Assembly (NCBI RefSeq): GCF_015234585.1 | Contig: NZ_JADFCM010000008.1 | Coordinates: 1,860,001 to 1,924,000 of the forward strand | Source: Pseudalkalibacillus hwajinpoensis | Lineage (GTDB): Bacteria > Bacillota > Bacilli > Bacillales > Guptibacillaceae | Direction of reading: 5' to 3' | Length of the DNA stretch: 64,000 nt | Shown: piece by piece, positions 9,196-18,005 of the stretch | Layout: the number at the start of each line of letters is the position of its first letter | How positions within the stretch are numbered: position 1 is the first letter of the stretch | The notes under the pieces: generated by a model | The model's database searches: none | The model's input: only the letters and a program-made list of their open reading frames with translations | Told to the model about the DNA's origin: nothing | Position numbers and translations under genes: made by a program

Positions 9196-10371
9196 CTAAC
9201 CTGCTTGATTGTTCAATTGCGTTGACGTATTCCCGCTACCTCTCTTCATAGAAAATACCGCGGCAGCAAGTGAAAGTAAAATAAAGACACTTCCAACAGT
9301 GGCATTCATTTCAACTGAGCTGTTTTCAATGACAAAAGCTCCAACCGAGGAGCCCAGTGCAATTCCGAGGTGAAGAGCAGAATTATTCAGGCTTTGTTGA
9401 ATATCAGATGATTCTGGCGCAAGTTCAATTAAATAGCTTTGTTGTGCAGGTGTAATCCCCCAGCTCAGCATACTCCAAATTACCATTATGATAAGAAAGA
9501 CTGGAAAGGAGAAAGTTGAAAAGGGAATAATAAACATCGCAACAGCAAAAACCAGAATCGATATAAGTATTGTTGGTCTTGTTCCAAATCGATCTGAAGC
9601 CATTCCACCTAGTCCGCCCCCGGCAACTGCAGCCACTCCAAAGATCAGATAAACAATACTTACCCAACTTCCCGATAATCCAAGCGTTGTTTTGAGAAAC
9701 GGCGTTAGATATCCATAAAGAGTTAGGTGACCTGTTAAAAACATTAAGGATGTTAACTGTGCTGAAAATACACGTCTATCTTTCAGGGTTTGTAGCTGTT
9801 TTCGAAGTGGAACCGCGGGTTTAGGCTGAATCTTTTCCATAAACAAGGTAACTCCCACCATTGATAACAGTGTGAGAACTAGGATTAAAACAAAAGGCGC
9901 TTTCCATCCAAAAGCATTTCCAAGCATTAATCCAATTGGCACTCCCAAAACTAGAGAAGCGCTAATCCCCATAAATACAACCCCTATAGCTCTTGCGCGA
10001 TATTCCTGTTTTACTATATTTGAAGCAATAGTGACACATAGCACAACAAGAAGAGAACCACTTGCCGCCGAGATGATTCTCGCTGTCATTAACAGACTAA
10101 ACGTTGTACTAATGACTGCAATTAGATTCCCTATTAAAAAAATAACGAGTGAGAATAGCATCAATTTTTTCCGTTCTATCTTTGCAGTTACAGAAAGTAG
10201 AACAGGACCCATTAATGCAAATACGATAGAGAAAACACTAATTAATAAACCTGTCTTCCCCAAACTTATTTGAAGATCTTCTGCTACAAGATCAAGAATT
10301 CCTCCTATAATTAATTCCACCATTCCTACTACAAATGAAACAATCGTAAGTAAGTAAACACGTTTATTCAT
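9196..10371 (-). CDS. MFS transporter (DHA1/AraJ-type exporter)
   Basis: About 391 residues with 12 predicted TM helices and a cytoplasmic loop between helices 6 and 7 (KPAVPLRKQLQTLKDRR). The repeated MFS loop is seen after helix 8 as MASDRFGTRPT. The first half has the DHA1 drug-exporter motif region (GVPIGLMLG, motif C-like), indicating proton-driven efflux of sugars or drugs. The ATG at 10371 has GAGGTG 9 nt upstream. It is divergent from the TrmB-type regulator at 10521, which makes that protein the likely regulator. The substrate is unknown. Confidence 0.87.
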   Translation of the reverse strand: MNKRVYLLTIVSFVVGMVELIIGGILDLVAEDLQISLGKTGLLISVFSIVFALMGPVLLSVTAKIERKKLMLFSLVIFLIGNLIAVISTTFSLLMTARIISAASGSLLVVLCVTIASNIVKQEYRARAIGVVFMGISASLVLGVPIGLMLGNAFGWKAPFVLILVLTLLSMVGVTLFMEKIQPKPAVPLRKQLQTLKDRRVFSAQLTSLMFLTGHLTLYGYLTPFLKTTLGLSGSWVSIVYLIFGVAAVAGGGLGGMASDRFGTRPTILISILVFAVAMFIIPFSTFSFPVFLIIMVIWSMLSWGITPAQQSYLIELAPESSDIQQSLNNSALHLGIALGSSVGAFVIENSSVEMNATVGSVFILLSLAAAVFSMKRGSGNTSTQLNNQAG

Positions 10372-10520
10372 TACCTCTTGCACCTCTCTTATTAAGTTAC
10401 CACTAAAAGAGTAACTTTTTTTAGAATAGAAGGCAATAGGTAAATGAAGGACGCTTTTGACTGGTAAGTTGGTGTGATATCATAATAAGAAAGATTAGAT
10501 GAAGCAAGGAGAATCGATAC

Positions 10521-11279
10521 ATGCTGCAACAGTTTGGATTTACTCAATATGAAAGTCAAGTCTATGAAGCACTGATCACAATAGATGAAGCACTGGATGC
10601 CACAGCTATTGTAAAACGTTCTGGTGTTCCTCGTTCCAAGGTTTATGACGTTCTCCGTCGTATGATTGAGAAAGGGATGGTGTTAGAATCAACCACTGAG
10701 AAAAAAAGACTATATACCGCTCTTCCAATTGATTCAGCGATCACCAAGCTTAAAAGTGATTTCAACGAAAATATTACACAATTAAAATCAATTCAAACTC
10801 GTAAGAAGCAAGCAGATGATCGCGTTTGGACACTTAAAGAAGACCAGTCGATTCATTCCCTTGTCTCAGAGTTACTTCAACATTCATCGAGCTCTATTAT
10901 CTTTTCGGGCTGGGCCGATGATATCGAGCAGCACCTCTCCTTACTTGCGGAAAAAGAAGCTGAAGGCGTTATCGTTGAATTACATTCAATTGGAGAGATA
11001 GATTCTAACCTTAATAACGTAACAACTTTAATTCCCGACAGCGCTCACCAAAAGTTAGAGCGGAGTCGTATTGTTATTGTAGATAATGAGGACGTTCTAT
11101 TTGCCGGAATCGAAGATACAAGCTGGCAGGCGATTCACACCAAATCACGACCACTAGTTACCTTTTTCACAGAGTTCTTCTATCATGATATTGCATTAAC
11201 TGAAATTACAAGAAAATTTGGGTCTTCAATGATGGAAGATCCTCATTTAAGAGATCTATTATTGAAATTACGTTATTAG
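10521..11279 (+). CDS. TrmB-family transcriptional regulator
   Basis: A 252-residue cytosolic DNA-binding protein. The N-terminal winged HTH (residues 1-70, QYESQVYEALITIDEALDAT then RSGVPRSKVYDVLRRMIEKGMV) matches TrmB. A coiled segment (residues 75-100) follows. The C-terminal PLD-like effector domain includes SSSIIFSGW and the strand RIVIVDNEDVLFAGI, as in sugar-sensing members. The ATG at 10521 has AAGGAG 9 nt upstream. Divergent arrangement with the MFS gene suggests control of that exporter and possibly itself. The ligand is unknown. Confidence 0.87.
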   Translation: MLQQFGFTQYESQVYEALITIDEALDATAIVKRSGVPRSKVYDVLRRMIEKGMVLESTTEKKRLYTALPIDSAITKLKSDFNENITQLKSIQTRKKQADDRVWTLKEDQSIHSLVSELLQHSSSSIIFSGWADDIEQHLSLLAEKEAEGVIVELHSIGEIDSNLNNVTTLIPDSAHQKLERSRIVIVDNEDVLFAGIEDTSWQAIHTKSRPLVTFFTEFFYHDIALTEITRKFGSSMMEDPHLRDLLLKLRY

Positions 11280-11455
11280 CCACGCTTATCTTCTTATCAT
11301 TTTAACTTACATTAGTAGAAAAGTTCCCACGCTATCCTCTTTGATCTTTATAAAGAATCTCAATTGTTAGAAGGTATATTAGCTTATATGATAAAAACTC
11401 AAAATTTCCAGCTATTCTATTGGATAACCAACAACCTTCATTAAATTACCTTTAA

Positions 11456-11488
11456 CAAAAAACACCCTTCTCCTTTGGAAGGGTGTTA
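11456..11488 (-). terminator. Terminator of the AbrB-family gene
   Basis: The stem AACACCCTTC/GGAAGGGTGTT has a 6-nt loop and a TTTTTTG tail on the minus strand, 12 nt after the stop codon. Confidence 0.88.
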
Positions 11489-11498
11489 CAGATAACAC

Positions 11499-11804
11499 TT
11501 ATTTCGCTTTAAGTATTTCCTCATTTTTCTTTCCTAGCTTCATTTCCAATTCTTCTCTCAGAAGCGCCATTCCTTCTGGGCTAAGAACAATGTTTCCATT
11601 TCCAAATGTTTGATTTTCGTCTAATATCTCTCCAGTAACCATACATGCCATATCTGCCTGATACTTTTGTAAGACCACCCTGTTTTCACTTGTGAAGATT
11701 TCAATTGGATCTTTCACGTTAATATCTAAAGTTCGTCGGAGTTCTTTTGGAATGACAATTCGGCCTAGTTCATCAATTTTTCTAACCACACCAGTACTCT
11801 TCAT
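11499..11804 (-). CDS. abh: AbrB-family transition-state regulator (Abh-like)
   Basis: A 101-residue protein with the swapped-hairpin AbrB DNA-binding domain at the N-terminus (STGVVRKIDELGRIVIPKELRR). The C-terminal oligomerisation part contains VTGEILDEN and NGNIVLSPEG, closer to Abh than AbrB as I remember them. Such proteins repress stationary-phase and antibiotic genes during growth. The start is the ATG at 11804, with GGAGG 7 nt upstream. An ATG two codons earlier sits on the ribosome site, and the longer upstream reading has no ribosome site. Monocistronic. Confidence 0.9.
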   Translation of the reverse strand: MKSTGVVRKIDELGRIVIPKELRRTLDINVKDPIEIFTSENRVVLQKYQADMACMVTGEILDENQTFGNGNIVLSPEGMALLREELEMKLGKKNEEILKAK

Positions 11805-11852
11805 TCTCATTCCTCCCTTTCGTTTTAGCGAACAATCGATGGTTTCTTTAAT

Positions 11853-11876
11853 CATAATACCGTCGATCGTATTATG
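11853..11876. promoter_or_regulatory. Inverted repeat upstream of the AbrB-family gene
   Basis: CATAATAC-N8-GTATTATG is a perfect 8-bp inverted repeat 49-72 nt upstream of the start codon, overlapping the likely promoter region. It could be an operator. Confidence 0.4.
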
Positions 11877-12130
11877 CAATACATATTGTGCCAAAATTCT
11901 GCAAATTTACATTTTATTTTATCATTTGGTAGATTTCTAGTGTATTGAAAAAGAAATTCCGTGAACAGAAACAGAAATTTCATCAACATACCCTACTGCT
12001 CTTATTGAAAGTTATTTAAAACGAGACCTATTCTTCCTCTCCACCTTATCGTTAACTTAAAACGTTATTATGAAATACTCCCTTTCACTGAGCTTCACAC
12101 TTCATGCGTATTAAATAGTTGCAAAAACCA

Positions 12131-12171
12131 TAGTTTAGAGGGTAAACTAATAATGTTTAGAGGGTAAACTA
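12131..12171 (+). promoter_or_regulatory. Twin MarR operators upstream of the efflux operon
   Basis: A 17-bp sequence GTTTAGAGGGTAAACTA occurs at 12133-12149 and 12155-12171, exactly 22 bp apart. Each contains the palindrome GTTTA-N5-TAAAC. A weak promoter (TTGCAA at 12119, TAAACT at 12143) would be covered by the first copy. The MarR ribosome site starts right after the second copy. Confidence 0.75.
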
Positions 12172-12186
12172 GTGGAGGAATGGTAA

Positions 12187-12639
12187 ATGAATAAGAAGTT
12201 ATGTGAAGCCGTTGAGCTTTTCGAAGAAGTGATCATGTATGGAACAGAACGAATTATTCGTTCTTTTGAGCATCAACTATTTGAAGAATATTCTTCAGAG
12301 CAGCTTCAGATGCTTCAAATTATTTCTAAATCAGGTCGTATTTCACCTGGGAAGCTCGCTTCTTTACAAGGCGTTCACAAAAGCGCTATATCAAACCGTT
12401 ACAAAAAACTTGAGATGAAAGGACTCGTGGTCACAGTTGATTCCGAAGAGGACCTAAGAGGGAAATCGATTACGCTTACTGAAAAAGGAAATGACGTTGT
12501 CGACTTATTTGATAAAGTGATCTATGAACATGTAGAGAAAATCGTTTTAAACGATTTTCATGAAGAGGAAATCGATGAATTCCTGCGTATTTTCCGCAAG
12601 TTAAGTTCAATTTTAAAAGCAGAAGGAGATGCAAAATGA
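12187..12639 (+). CDS. MarR-family transcriptional regulator of the MMPL efflux operon
   Basis: A 150-residue winged-helix dimer. The HTH lies at about residues 45-80 (RISPGKLASLQGVHKSAISNRYKKLEMKGLV) and the wing at about 85-100 (DSEEDLRGKSITLTEKG). It most likely represses its own operon from the twin palindromes just upstream. The start codon at 12187 follows GTGGAGGAA. The stop overlaps the ATG of the MMPL gene by 4 bp, so the two are co-translated. The pair resembles B. subtilis ydgG-ydgH in arrangement. The effector is unknown; lipophilic compounds are typical. Confidence 0.88.
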   Translation: MNKKLCEAVELFEEVIMYGTERIIRSFEHQLFEEYSSEQLQMLQIISKSGRISPGKLASLQGVHKSAISNRYKKLEMKGLVVTVDSEEDLRGKSITLTEKGNDVVDLFDKVIYEHVEKIVLNDFHEEEIDEFLRIFRKLSSILKAEGDAK

Positions 12640-15278
12640 GACAAATTTTAAAATTCAAATGGCCAATTGCCATTGCACTTATTGCTCTAACAGCCGTACT
12701 ATTTGTTTTATCCCCTAACCTTACGAAACAGGCTGAAGATGCTGGAACCTTTCAATTACCTGAAAATGCAGATTCAAAAATAGCCGCAGACATTCTTGAG
12801 GAAGCTGGTGCGGGCGATGAAACCATTTCACTTGTCTTCACCTTCGATGAACCAGTAAATGAGGACTCTAAAGAAAAAGTTTCTTCAATTGCAGAAGAAA
12901 TTGCTGGAGAAGGCTCACTCATAAAAGAAGTACTCGATCCATTTGAAAGTGAAGAGATGTCTGATCAACTTGTTTCAGATGACGAACAAACCATTCTTCT
13001 TCCCATTACAGTCGATGGAACAGACGATGAAGTGAATGAACTCGCCAATCATATTCGTCAGGATCTAATTCCAGACAATACGACCGCTTACCTTACAGGT
13101 GAATCCATTATTAATCACGATGTGAATGAAAGTGCTCAAAAAGGACTTGAACGTACTGAAATCATTACTGTTGTGTTGATTTTCGTTCTACTTTTGGCCG
13201 TTTTTCGTTCGATTACAACACCTTTCATTCCTTTACTTGCAGTAGGGGTTACGTATCTCCTAAGTCAATCGATCGTAGCCTTTTTGATTGATTGGATCGG
13301 CTTTCCTGTATCCAACTATACTCAGATTTTCCTCGTTGCCGTCCTGTTCGGGATTGGAACAGACTATTGTATCCTCCTCTTAAGCAGGTATAAAGAAGAA
13401 TTAACTGAGGGACATTCTGTAGAAGATGCGATTGTGAATACTTACAAAACAGCAGGTCGTACCTTATTAATTAGTGGATTAGCTGTATTCATCGGTTTCG
13501 CAGCGATTGGCTTTGCAGACTTCCCGATATTTAAATCAGCTGTTGGGGTTGCTGTAGGAATCGCGATTCTTATGCTCGTCCTGTTTACGCTTGTGCCATT
13601 CTTTATGGCCTTATTAAAAGATAAGTTGTTCTGGCCTTCAAAGAAATCAGCGTCACACAAAGATAGTAAACTGTGGACTTCGTTCGGTCGTTTCTCTATT
13701 AACAAGCCCATTTGGTCTATGCTCGTTGTCGCTGTTATTATGGTTCCACTACTTTTCACTTACGACGATCAACTGTCGTTTAATACAGTAAACGAGATTG
13801 GTAGTGACTATGAATCTGTTAAAGGACTAGATGCAATTGAGGAAGGGTTCGGCCAAGGTGATTCACTTCCGGTTAAAGTGATCATTCAGCAGGATCAAGA
13901 TATTGTTACAGAAGATTATCTTCCTTATATCGAAACAATTAGTAAAGAAATTGAGAAAAATGATAACGTTGATTCCGTTAGGTCCATTACAAGACCAGCA
14001 GGAGATGTGATTGATGATCTTTATGTTGATTCACAACTTGCACAAGTTGGGGATGGGCTCAACGAAGCAACGAATGGCATCGATGATGTTCAAAACGGCC
14101 TAACCGAAGTTCAAAATGGATTGGATAGTATTAGTAACCAAATTCCTTCTAGCAGCAATGCTGGTGGACTTGAAGAAGCCGTAAATGGACTGGGGCAAAT
14201 TAACGATCAACTTGGCTCTATTTCCGCAGGGCTTCAACAATCGCAAAATGTTGCTGCTGCTTCCGAACAGCTTGGGCAGGTGCAACAACAGCTCGGACAA
14301 ATCCAACAGGGCCTCGCTGGCGCCTCTTCGGATCTACAAGGTCAGGCTGGTCAGGCGTCTGAGCTAAGCGGTGGCATTACTGAACTATCTAAAGGTGTGG
14401 GTTCATCCATTGATGGTCTTGATGAAATAAAGAACGGCTTACAAGATGCTGCAGACATCGTGACCGATATGGGTAATTCGAAAGCTCTTCGGGATACAGG
14501 TGTATTTATTCCAGATGGAACCCTTGAAGACGAAGAATTTGAGCCTGCCATCGATCGCTATGCCTTCGATGAACAAAAAGCGGTAACACTTGAAGTTATT
14601 TTAAAGAAAGATCCTTATTCTACGGAAGCTATTGATACTGTAAGAGAAATTAAAGAAACAGTATCACGAACGATTGACGGTACGCCGCTTGAAGATGCAA
14701 CTGTCGCTTATAACGGCGTAGCAAGTATTAACAGTGACCTATCTGACATTTCAACAAGTGATTTTACTAGAACAGTCATTATCATGCTTGTCGGTTTGTT
14801 TATTATTCTAACAATCCTTTTCCGCTCCATGATCATGCCACTTGTTATGATTGGTTCGCTGTTACTCACATACTTTACGTCAATGGCGATATCGGAGTTA
14901 ATCTTTATTAATCTACTAGGCTATGATGGCATCACATGGGCAGTTCCATTCTTTGGATTTGTAATGTTAATTGCACTAGGTGTCGACTACTCCATCTTCC
15001 TACTCGACCGTTTTAACGAAGAAGCTTCCATTGGGATTAGGGAAGCAATGCATCGCTCTATGGCAAAAATGGGTACGGTAGTCATCACGGCCGCTATTAT
15101 CCTAGCCGGTACATTCGGGGCCATGATGCCTTCAGGCGTTCTTAGCTTAATGCAAATTGCGACCATTGTCATTACTGGCTTACTTCTTTACGGTCTAATC
15201 GTTCTACCACTTCTAATTCCTGCTGTTGTTGTCTCATTCGGTAAAGGAATTTGGTGGCCTTTTAAACCTAAAAAATAA
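12636..15278 (+). CDS. MMPL/RND-family membrane transporter (YdgH-like)
   Basis: An 880-residue proton-driven transporter with duplicated RND architecture. Each half has one TM helix, a large extracytoplasmic domain, then five or so TM helices. TM4 motifs FGIGTDYCILLLSRY and LGVDYSIFLLDRF carry the proton-relay aspartates. The second periplasmic domain holds heptad-like repeats of the LxxVQxGL type (about residues 470-610), as in YhgE/Pip-like exporters, probably a coiled-coil. MMPL proteins export lipids, siderophores or drugs. The MarR partner suggests inducible efflux. A strong terminator follows 23 nt after the stop. Confidence 0.92.
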   Translation: MRQILKFKWPIAIALIALTAVLFVLSPNLTKQAEDAGTFQLPENADSKIAADILEEAGAGDETISLVFTFDEPVNEDSKEKVSSIAEEIAGEGSLIKEVLDPFESEEMSDQLVSDDEQTILLPITVDGTDDEVNELANHIRQDLIPDNTTAYLTGESIINHDVNESAQKGLERTEIITVVLIFVLLLAVFRSITTPFIPLLAVGVTYLLSQSIVAFLIDWIGFPVSNYTQIFLVAVLFGIGTDYCILLLSRYKEELTEGHSVEDAIVNTYKTAGRTLLISGLAVFIGFAAIGFADFPIFKSAVGVAVGIAILMLVLFTLVPFFMALLKDKLFWPSKKSASHKDSKLWTSFGRFSINKPIWSMLVVAVIMVPLLFTYDDQLSFNTVNEIGSDYESVKGLDAIEEGFGQGDSLPVKVIIQQDQDIVTEDYLPYIETISKEIEKNDNVDSVRSITRPAGDVIDDLYVDSQLAQVGDGLNEATNGIDDVQNGLTEVQNGLDSISNQIPSSSNAGGLEEAVNGLGQINDQLGSISAGLQQSQNVAAASEQLGQVQQQLGQIQQGLAGASSDLQGQAGQASELSGGITELSKGVGSSIDGLDEIKNGLQDAADIVTDMGNSKALRDTGVFIPDGTLEDEEFEPAIDRYAFDEQKAVTLEVILKKDPYSTEAIDTVREIKETVSRTIDGTPLEDATVAYNGVASINSDLSDISTSDFTRTVIIMLVGLFIILTILFRSMIMPLVMIGSLLLTYFTSMAISELIFINLLGYDGITWAVPFFGFVMLIALGVDYSIFLLDRFNEEASIGIREAMHRSMAKMGTVVITAAIILAGTFGAMMPSGVLSLMQIATIVITGLLLYGLIVLPLLIPAVVVSFGKGIWWPFKPKK

Positions 15279-15300
15279 TCATTTACATTTTCATCGATCG

Positions 15301-15337
15301 AAAAGGCTCAGAGCGTATCGCTCTGAGCCTTTTTAAA
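15301..15337 (+). terminator. Terminator of the MarR-MMPL operon
   Basis: A near-perfect 15-bp stem (AAAAGGCTCAGAGCG with complement, loop TAT) ends in TTTTT. Confidence 0.93.
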
Positions 15338-15362
15338 TAGAAGCAACATTGTTTATCACTAC

Positions 15363-16292
15363 TTAATCTACATAACACCCTATTCCAATTCCGTAATATT
15401 CAAAATATAGTCTCTCAAAAATATAAATCATCCTATAAAAACAGCTATTATAACTCATGCCTTCGACTGTCCACACTGTCGCTAGTACGGCATGACAATA
15501 TCCCCACAAAAACAATCGCTCTAGATTCAGGTTCAGTTCATTTGTTAAAATTTCTATCCGCTTTTTCGTTACTTCATAAACCCCTTTATCAGGAAGACGA
15601 TTTAAAAGAAATTGGATCACATCATACTCTACTTCACCGATTAATCCCTTTGGATCAATCGCAACCCAATCTCCCTGTTCTGAAGCCAGTACATTATAAT
15701 GATGAAAGTCTCCATGAAGCAACTTATACTGAGCGATTGTTTTATTCAGCTTAGCAAAAATGCTTAGTGCATTTACGAGCAAATGTTGGGAAAGCGGACC
15801 GTATCCTTTCTCATTACGATTGACCGTATCTCGAAGCTCTTCTTCCCTTGCTCTCGTCGTTTGAATTCGAGTGTTTCTTGGAGCAGGAAAGGATAGCCTT
15901 CTAACAACTTGCGCTGCTAAATAACAGGCTGTTTCGTCATCCTCTATTTCAGCTAACGTATATCCAGGTGACAATTTCTCTAAAATGATAATTCCCTTTT
16001 CTATTTCATAGTCAAGGACATTCACTATCCCCTGATGTTTAAATAAACGTAGTGATTCTAGCTCATTAAGAAAGTCAGCTCCTGGTATACAAATTTTCAC
16101 CACTATTTCTTTTCCGTTCCTAAGCTTAGCAGGGGCAACATAATTAATAGAGAGACGGTAAGGTTTTTCCATTTTCATTGACCATTTTTGTTCACAATAA
16201 TGGATGATTCCAGGTAACTCCTGTAGCCATGCTTCTCCTTCTTCCTTAAAATAAAGACGAACCGATTGCACAAACTGCTTTTGAAACTTCAC
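15363..16292 (-). CDS. APH(6)/hydroxyurea-type small-molecule kinase
   Basis: A 309-residue protein-kinase-like phosphotransferase. The catalytic loop LLHGDFHHYNVLA (Brenner motif HGDxxxxN) is followed by the metal-binding AIDPKG, a combination typical of the aminoglycoside/hydroxyurea kinase family (streptomycin 6-kinase group). Many chromosomal members act on unknown metabolites, so resistance should not be assumed. Start: GTG at 16292 with AGGAGG 6 nt upstream; the ORF extends 7 codons further without a better site. It lies 28 bp after the permease gene, and the two look co-transcribed. Confidence 0.8.
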   Translation of the reverse strand: MKFQKQFVQSVRLYFKEEGEAWLQELPGIIHYCEQKWSMKMEKPYRLSINYVAPAKLRNGKEIVVKICIPGADFLNELESLRLFKHQGIVNVLDYEIEKGIIILEKLSPGYTLAEIEDDETACYLAAQVVRRLSFPAPRNTRIQTTRAREEELRDTVNRNEKGYGPLSQHLLVNALSIFAKLNKTIAQYKLLHGDFHHYNVLASEQGDWVAIDPKGLIGEVEYDVIQFLLNRLPDKGVYEVTKKRIEILTNELNLNLERLFLWGYCHAVLATVWTVEGMSYNSCFYRMIYIFERLYFEYYGIGIGCYVD

Positions 16293-16320
16293 CTTGCACC
16301 TCCTATTCTTCACAATGATT

Positions 16321-17694
16321 CTAGTAAAGAAATAAAGTGAGATAAGCGATCAAAACGCCAATAAAGCCACACATCAAACTATATGGGATGTTTTTTAAGA
16401 CGATTTTATATGGATTCATTTTTAATCCAACTGAAGTGAGTGTAACAATAAGCCCATAAGGAGCCGAAGGAACGGTAGCAATCGCGCTACTTGCAAGCAG
16501 GAGCGTTAACGTCACAGAAGGAAAAGTGTTTAATAATAGTTCACTTACCCCACCAAAGATTCCCATTGTTGCAATGGGATGGACACCTAATAGTGTCATG
16601 ATAAGAAAAGTTGCCTGAATGAAAAGCATGATAAAAACTTGATGCCCTTCTAATGCCACAAGAGGGTCCTGTAAATACCGTAAGTACGTAGAACCATTTA
16701 ACGTTTCTGTAAAAAAAGAGAGTGTTAGTAGTAAAACAATAAAATTATGTAAATGATTGGTTTGTCTTTTCCAAGTTGGCCAGCCAATTTTAAGGAAGCT
16801 TCTTTTTCGTTTCAGGAGTACCGCCCAAATGTAAGCAAACGGGAACAGAGCGATCGTTACAGCAAACAAAAAGTTAAACTGAACAACATTGGTTAAAAAT
16901 ACAACAACGACTAAGAACAGTACAAGCGCCAGAATAAATTGAATTAACTTCTTCCGACTCCCTCTTCTCAAATTCGTAGAAGCCCCAGTTTCTTCAACGA
17001 CTTCGTTTCGAAAGATGATTTTTCCAATACTCGAATCGATCGCAAAACCAAGAAAAGCAATAAGTAACATCCATGGTAATACTTCTAAATAATTGGCATT
17101 CGTAATGAAAATCGATGTAGCTAACAATATTTCTAGCGGACTCCATAGCAGAGCAAGTGAATATCCTCTCAAAGTAGACCTTGCTATAAAGCTATTTCTA
17201 ACGTTTGTGTTAGCATTCTTCAACTGTTTTTTTAATAGGTCTTGAGAAATGGTAGCGGACGATAGATTTAAAAATGCAGCGAGAGAAACCATAGTCGCCT
17301 CTCCACGCACATATAATTCTCCCATCCCTTTCACATTGCCACCCAGTAACGTTTGTAGTAGCTTATTATATCTCCCAGCTTTAACAACGGTATTCATCCA
17401 TGGAAGCATCGATATAAGAAAAAGCAATCCTATATTTCCCGCAAAAAAGGAGGGGATTTTTGTGATAGACTCATTGCTAGATAAGTAGAAAACTGCCCCC
17501 GCGGATAGAAGGATGATGCCAAGTATTTTAAATACACGATCGGCTTCCTTAAAATTAATGACAATCATTACAATTGCAAACAAGCCAATTACGGTATAAA
17601 GGGAAGAATTAGACCAGAAAAGGTAAATCACATCCAATAGAAAAACAAATAAATAAAATACATACAAATACTGAGTAAAATTACGGTTCCACAT
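16321..17694 (-). CDS. Polytopic membrane permease of unknown substrate
   Basis: A 457-residue, very hydrophobic protein with about 12 TM segments and two Lys/Arg-rich loops (near residues 235-250 and 290-310). The C-terminal LLASSAIATVPSAPYGLIVTLTSVGL, followed by NPYKIVLKNIPYS, recalls re-entrant hairpins of the ion-transporter superfamily (ArsB/NhaD/DASS). I cannot place it in a named family. The first ATG (17694) is used; upstream bases give only a weak ribosome site (TAGGAGAA). It is first in a two-gene unit with an APH-like kinase, which suggests uptake coupled to phosphorylation or efflux of the kinase product. Confidence 0.7.
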   Translation of the reverse strand: MWNRNFTQYLYVFYLFVFLLDVIYLFWSNSSLYTVIGLFAIVMIVINFKEADRVFKILGIILLSAGAVFYLSSNESITKIPSFFAGNIGLLFLISMLPWMNTVVKAGRYNKLLQTLLGGNVKGMGELYVRGEATMVSLAAFLNLSSATISQDLLKKQLKNANTNVRNSFIARSTLRGYSLALLWSPLEILLATSIFITNANYLEVLPWMLLIAFLGFAIDSSIGKIIFRNEVVEETGASTNLRRGSRKKLIQFILALVLFLVVVVFLTNVVQFNFLFAVTIALFPFAYIWAVLLKRKRSFLKIGWPTWKRQTNHLHNFIVLLLTLSFFTETLNGSTYLRYLQDPLVALEGHQVFIMLFIQATFLIMTLLGVHPIATMGIFGGVSELLLNTFPSVTLTLLLASSAIATVPSAPYGLIVTLTSVGLKMNPYKIVLKNIPYSLMCGFIGVLIAYLTLFLY

Positions 17695-17900
17695 GATATT
17701 CTCCTATCCAATAGCGAACGGCAAAAGGACAAGTTCGTCTACTTCCCTGTTGTTTGGTTGCTGTTCTTATACTATCGATAACAGCTGGAATTTTCAAGAA
17801 TTTAGAAGGTTTCAACCGCTAAGAGTTTTATGTCTCATCATTTACATCTCCATTTGAGAGAGATTTACACTCACTCTCTTTCAAGCACTCTTAGCAAAAA

Positions 17901-17930
17901 AAGTACCGCCCGATTTAACGGACGGTACAA
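17901..17930 (-). terminator. Terminator downstream of the Nudix gene
   Basis: The stem GTACCGCCCG/CGGACGGTAC (one mismatch) with loop ATTTAA is followed on the minus strand by seven T. Confidence 0.88.
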
Positions 17931-18005
17931 AAGGGGGAAAATTATGTTAGTTTGAATTTACCCCTTCTCCAAATACCTAAACCTCTTTTTTTAAAATCCT
18001 TACTA

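Noticed and set aside
9425..9667. 80-codon cysteine/tyrosine-rich frame in the MFS gene
   Set aside because: Same-strand alternate frame of a clear 12-TM gene; composition reflects frame shift.
15363..16292. Calling the kinase a streptomycin resistance gene
   Set aside because: Family motifs only; many chromosomal Bacillaceae members have no proven resistance role, and no mobile context is present.
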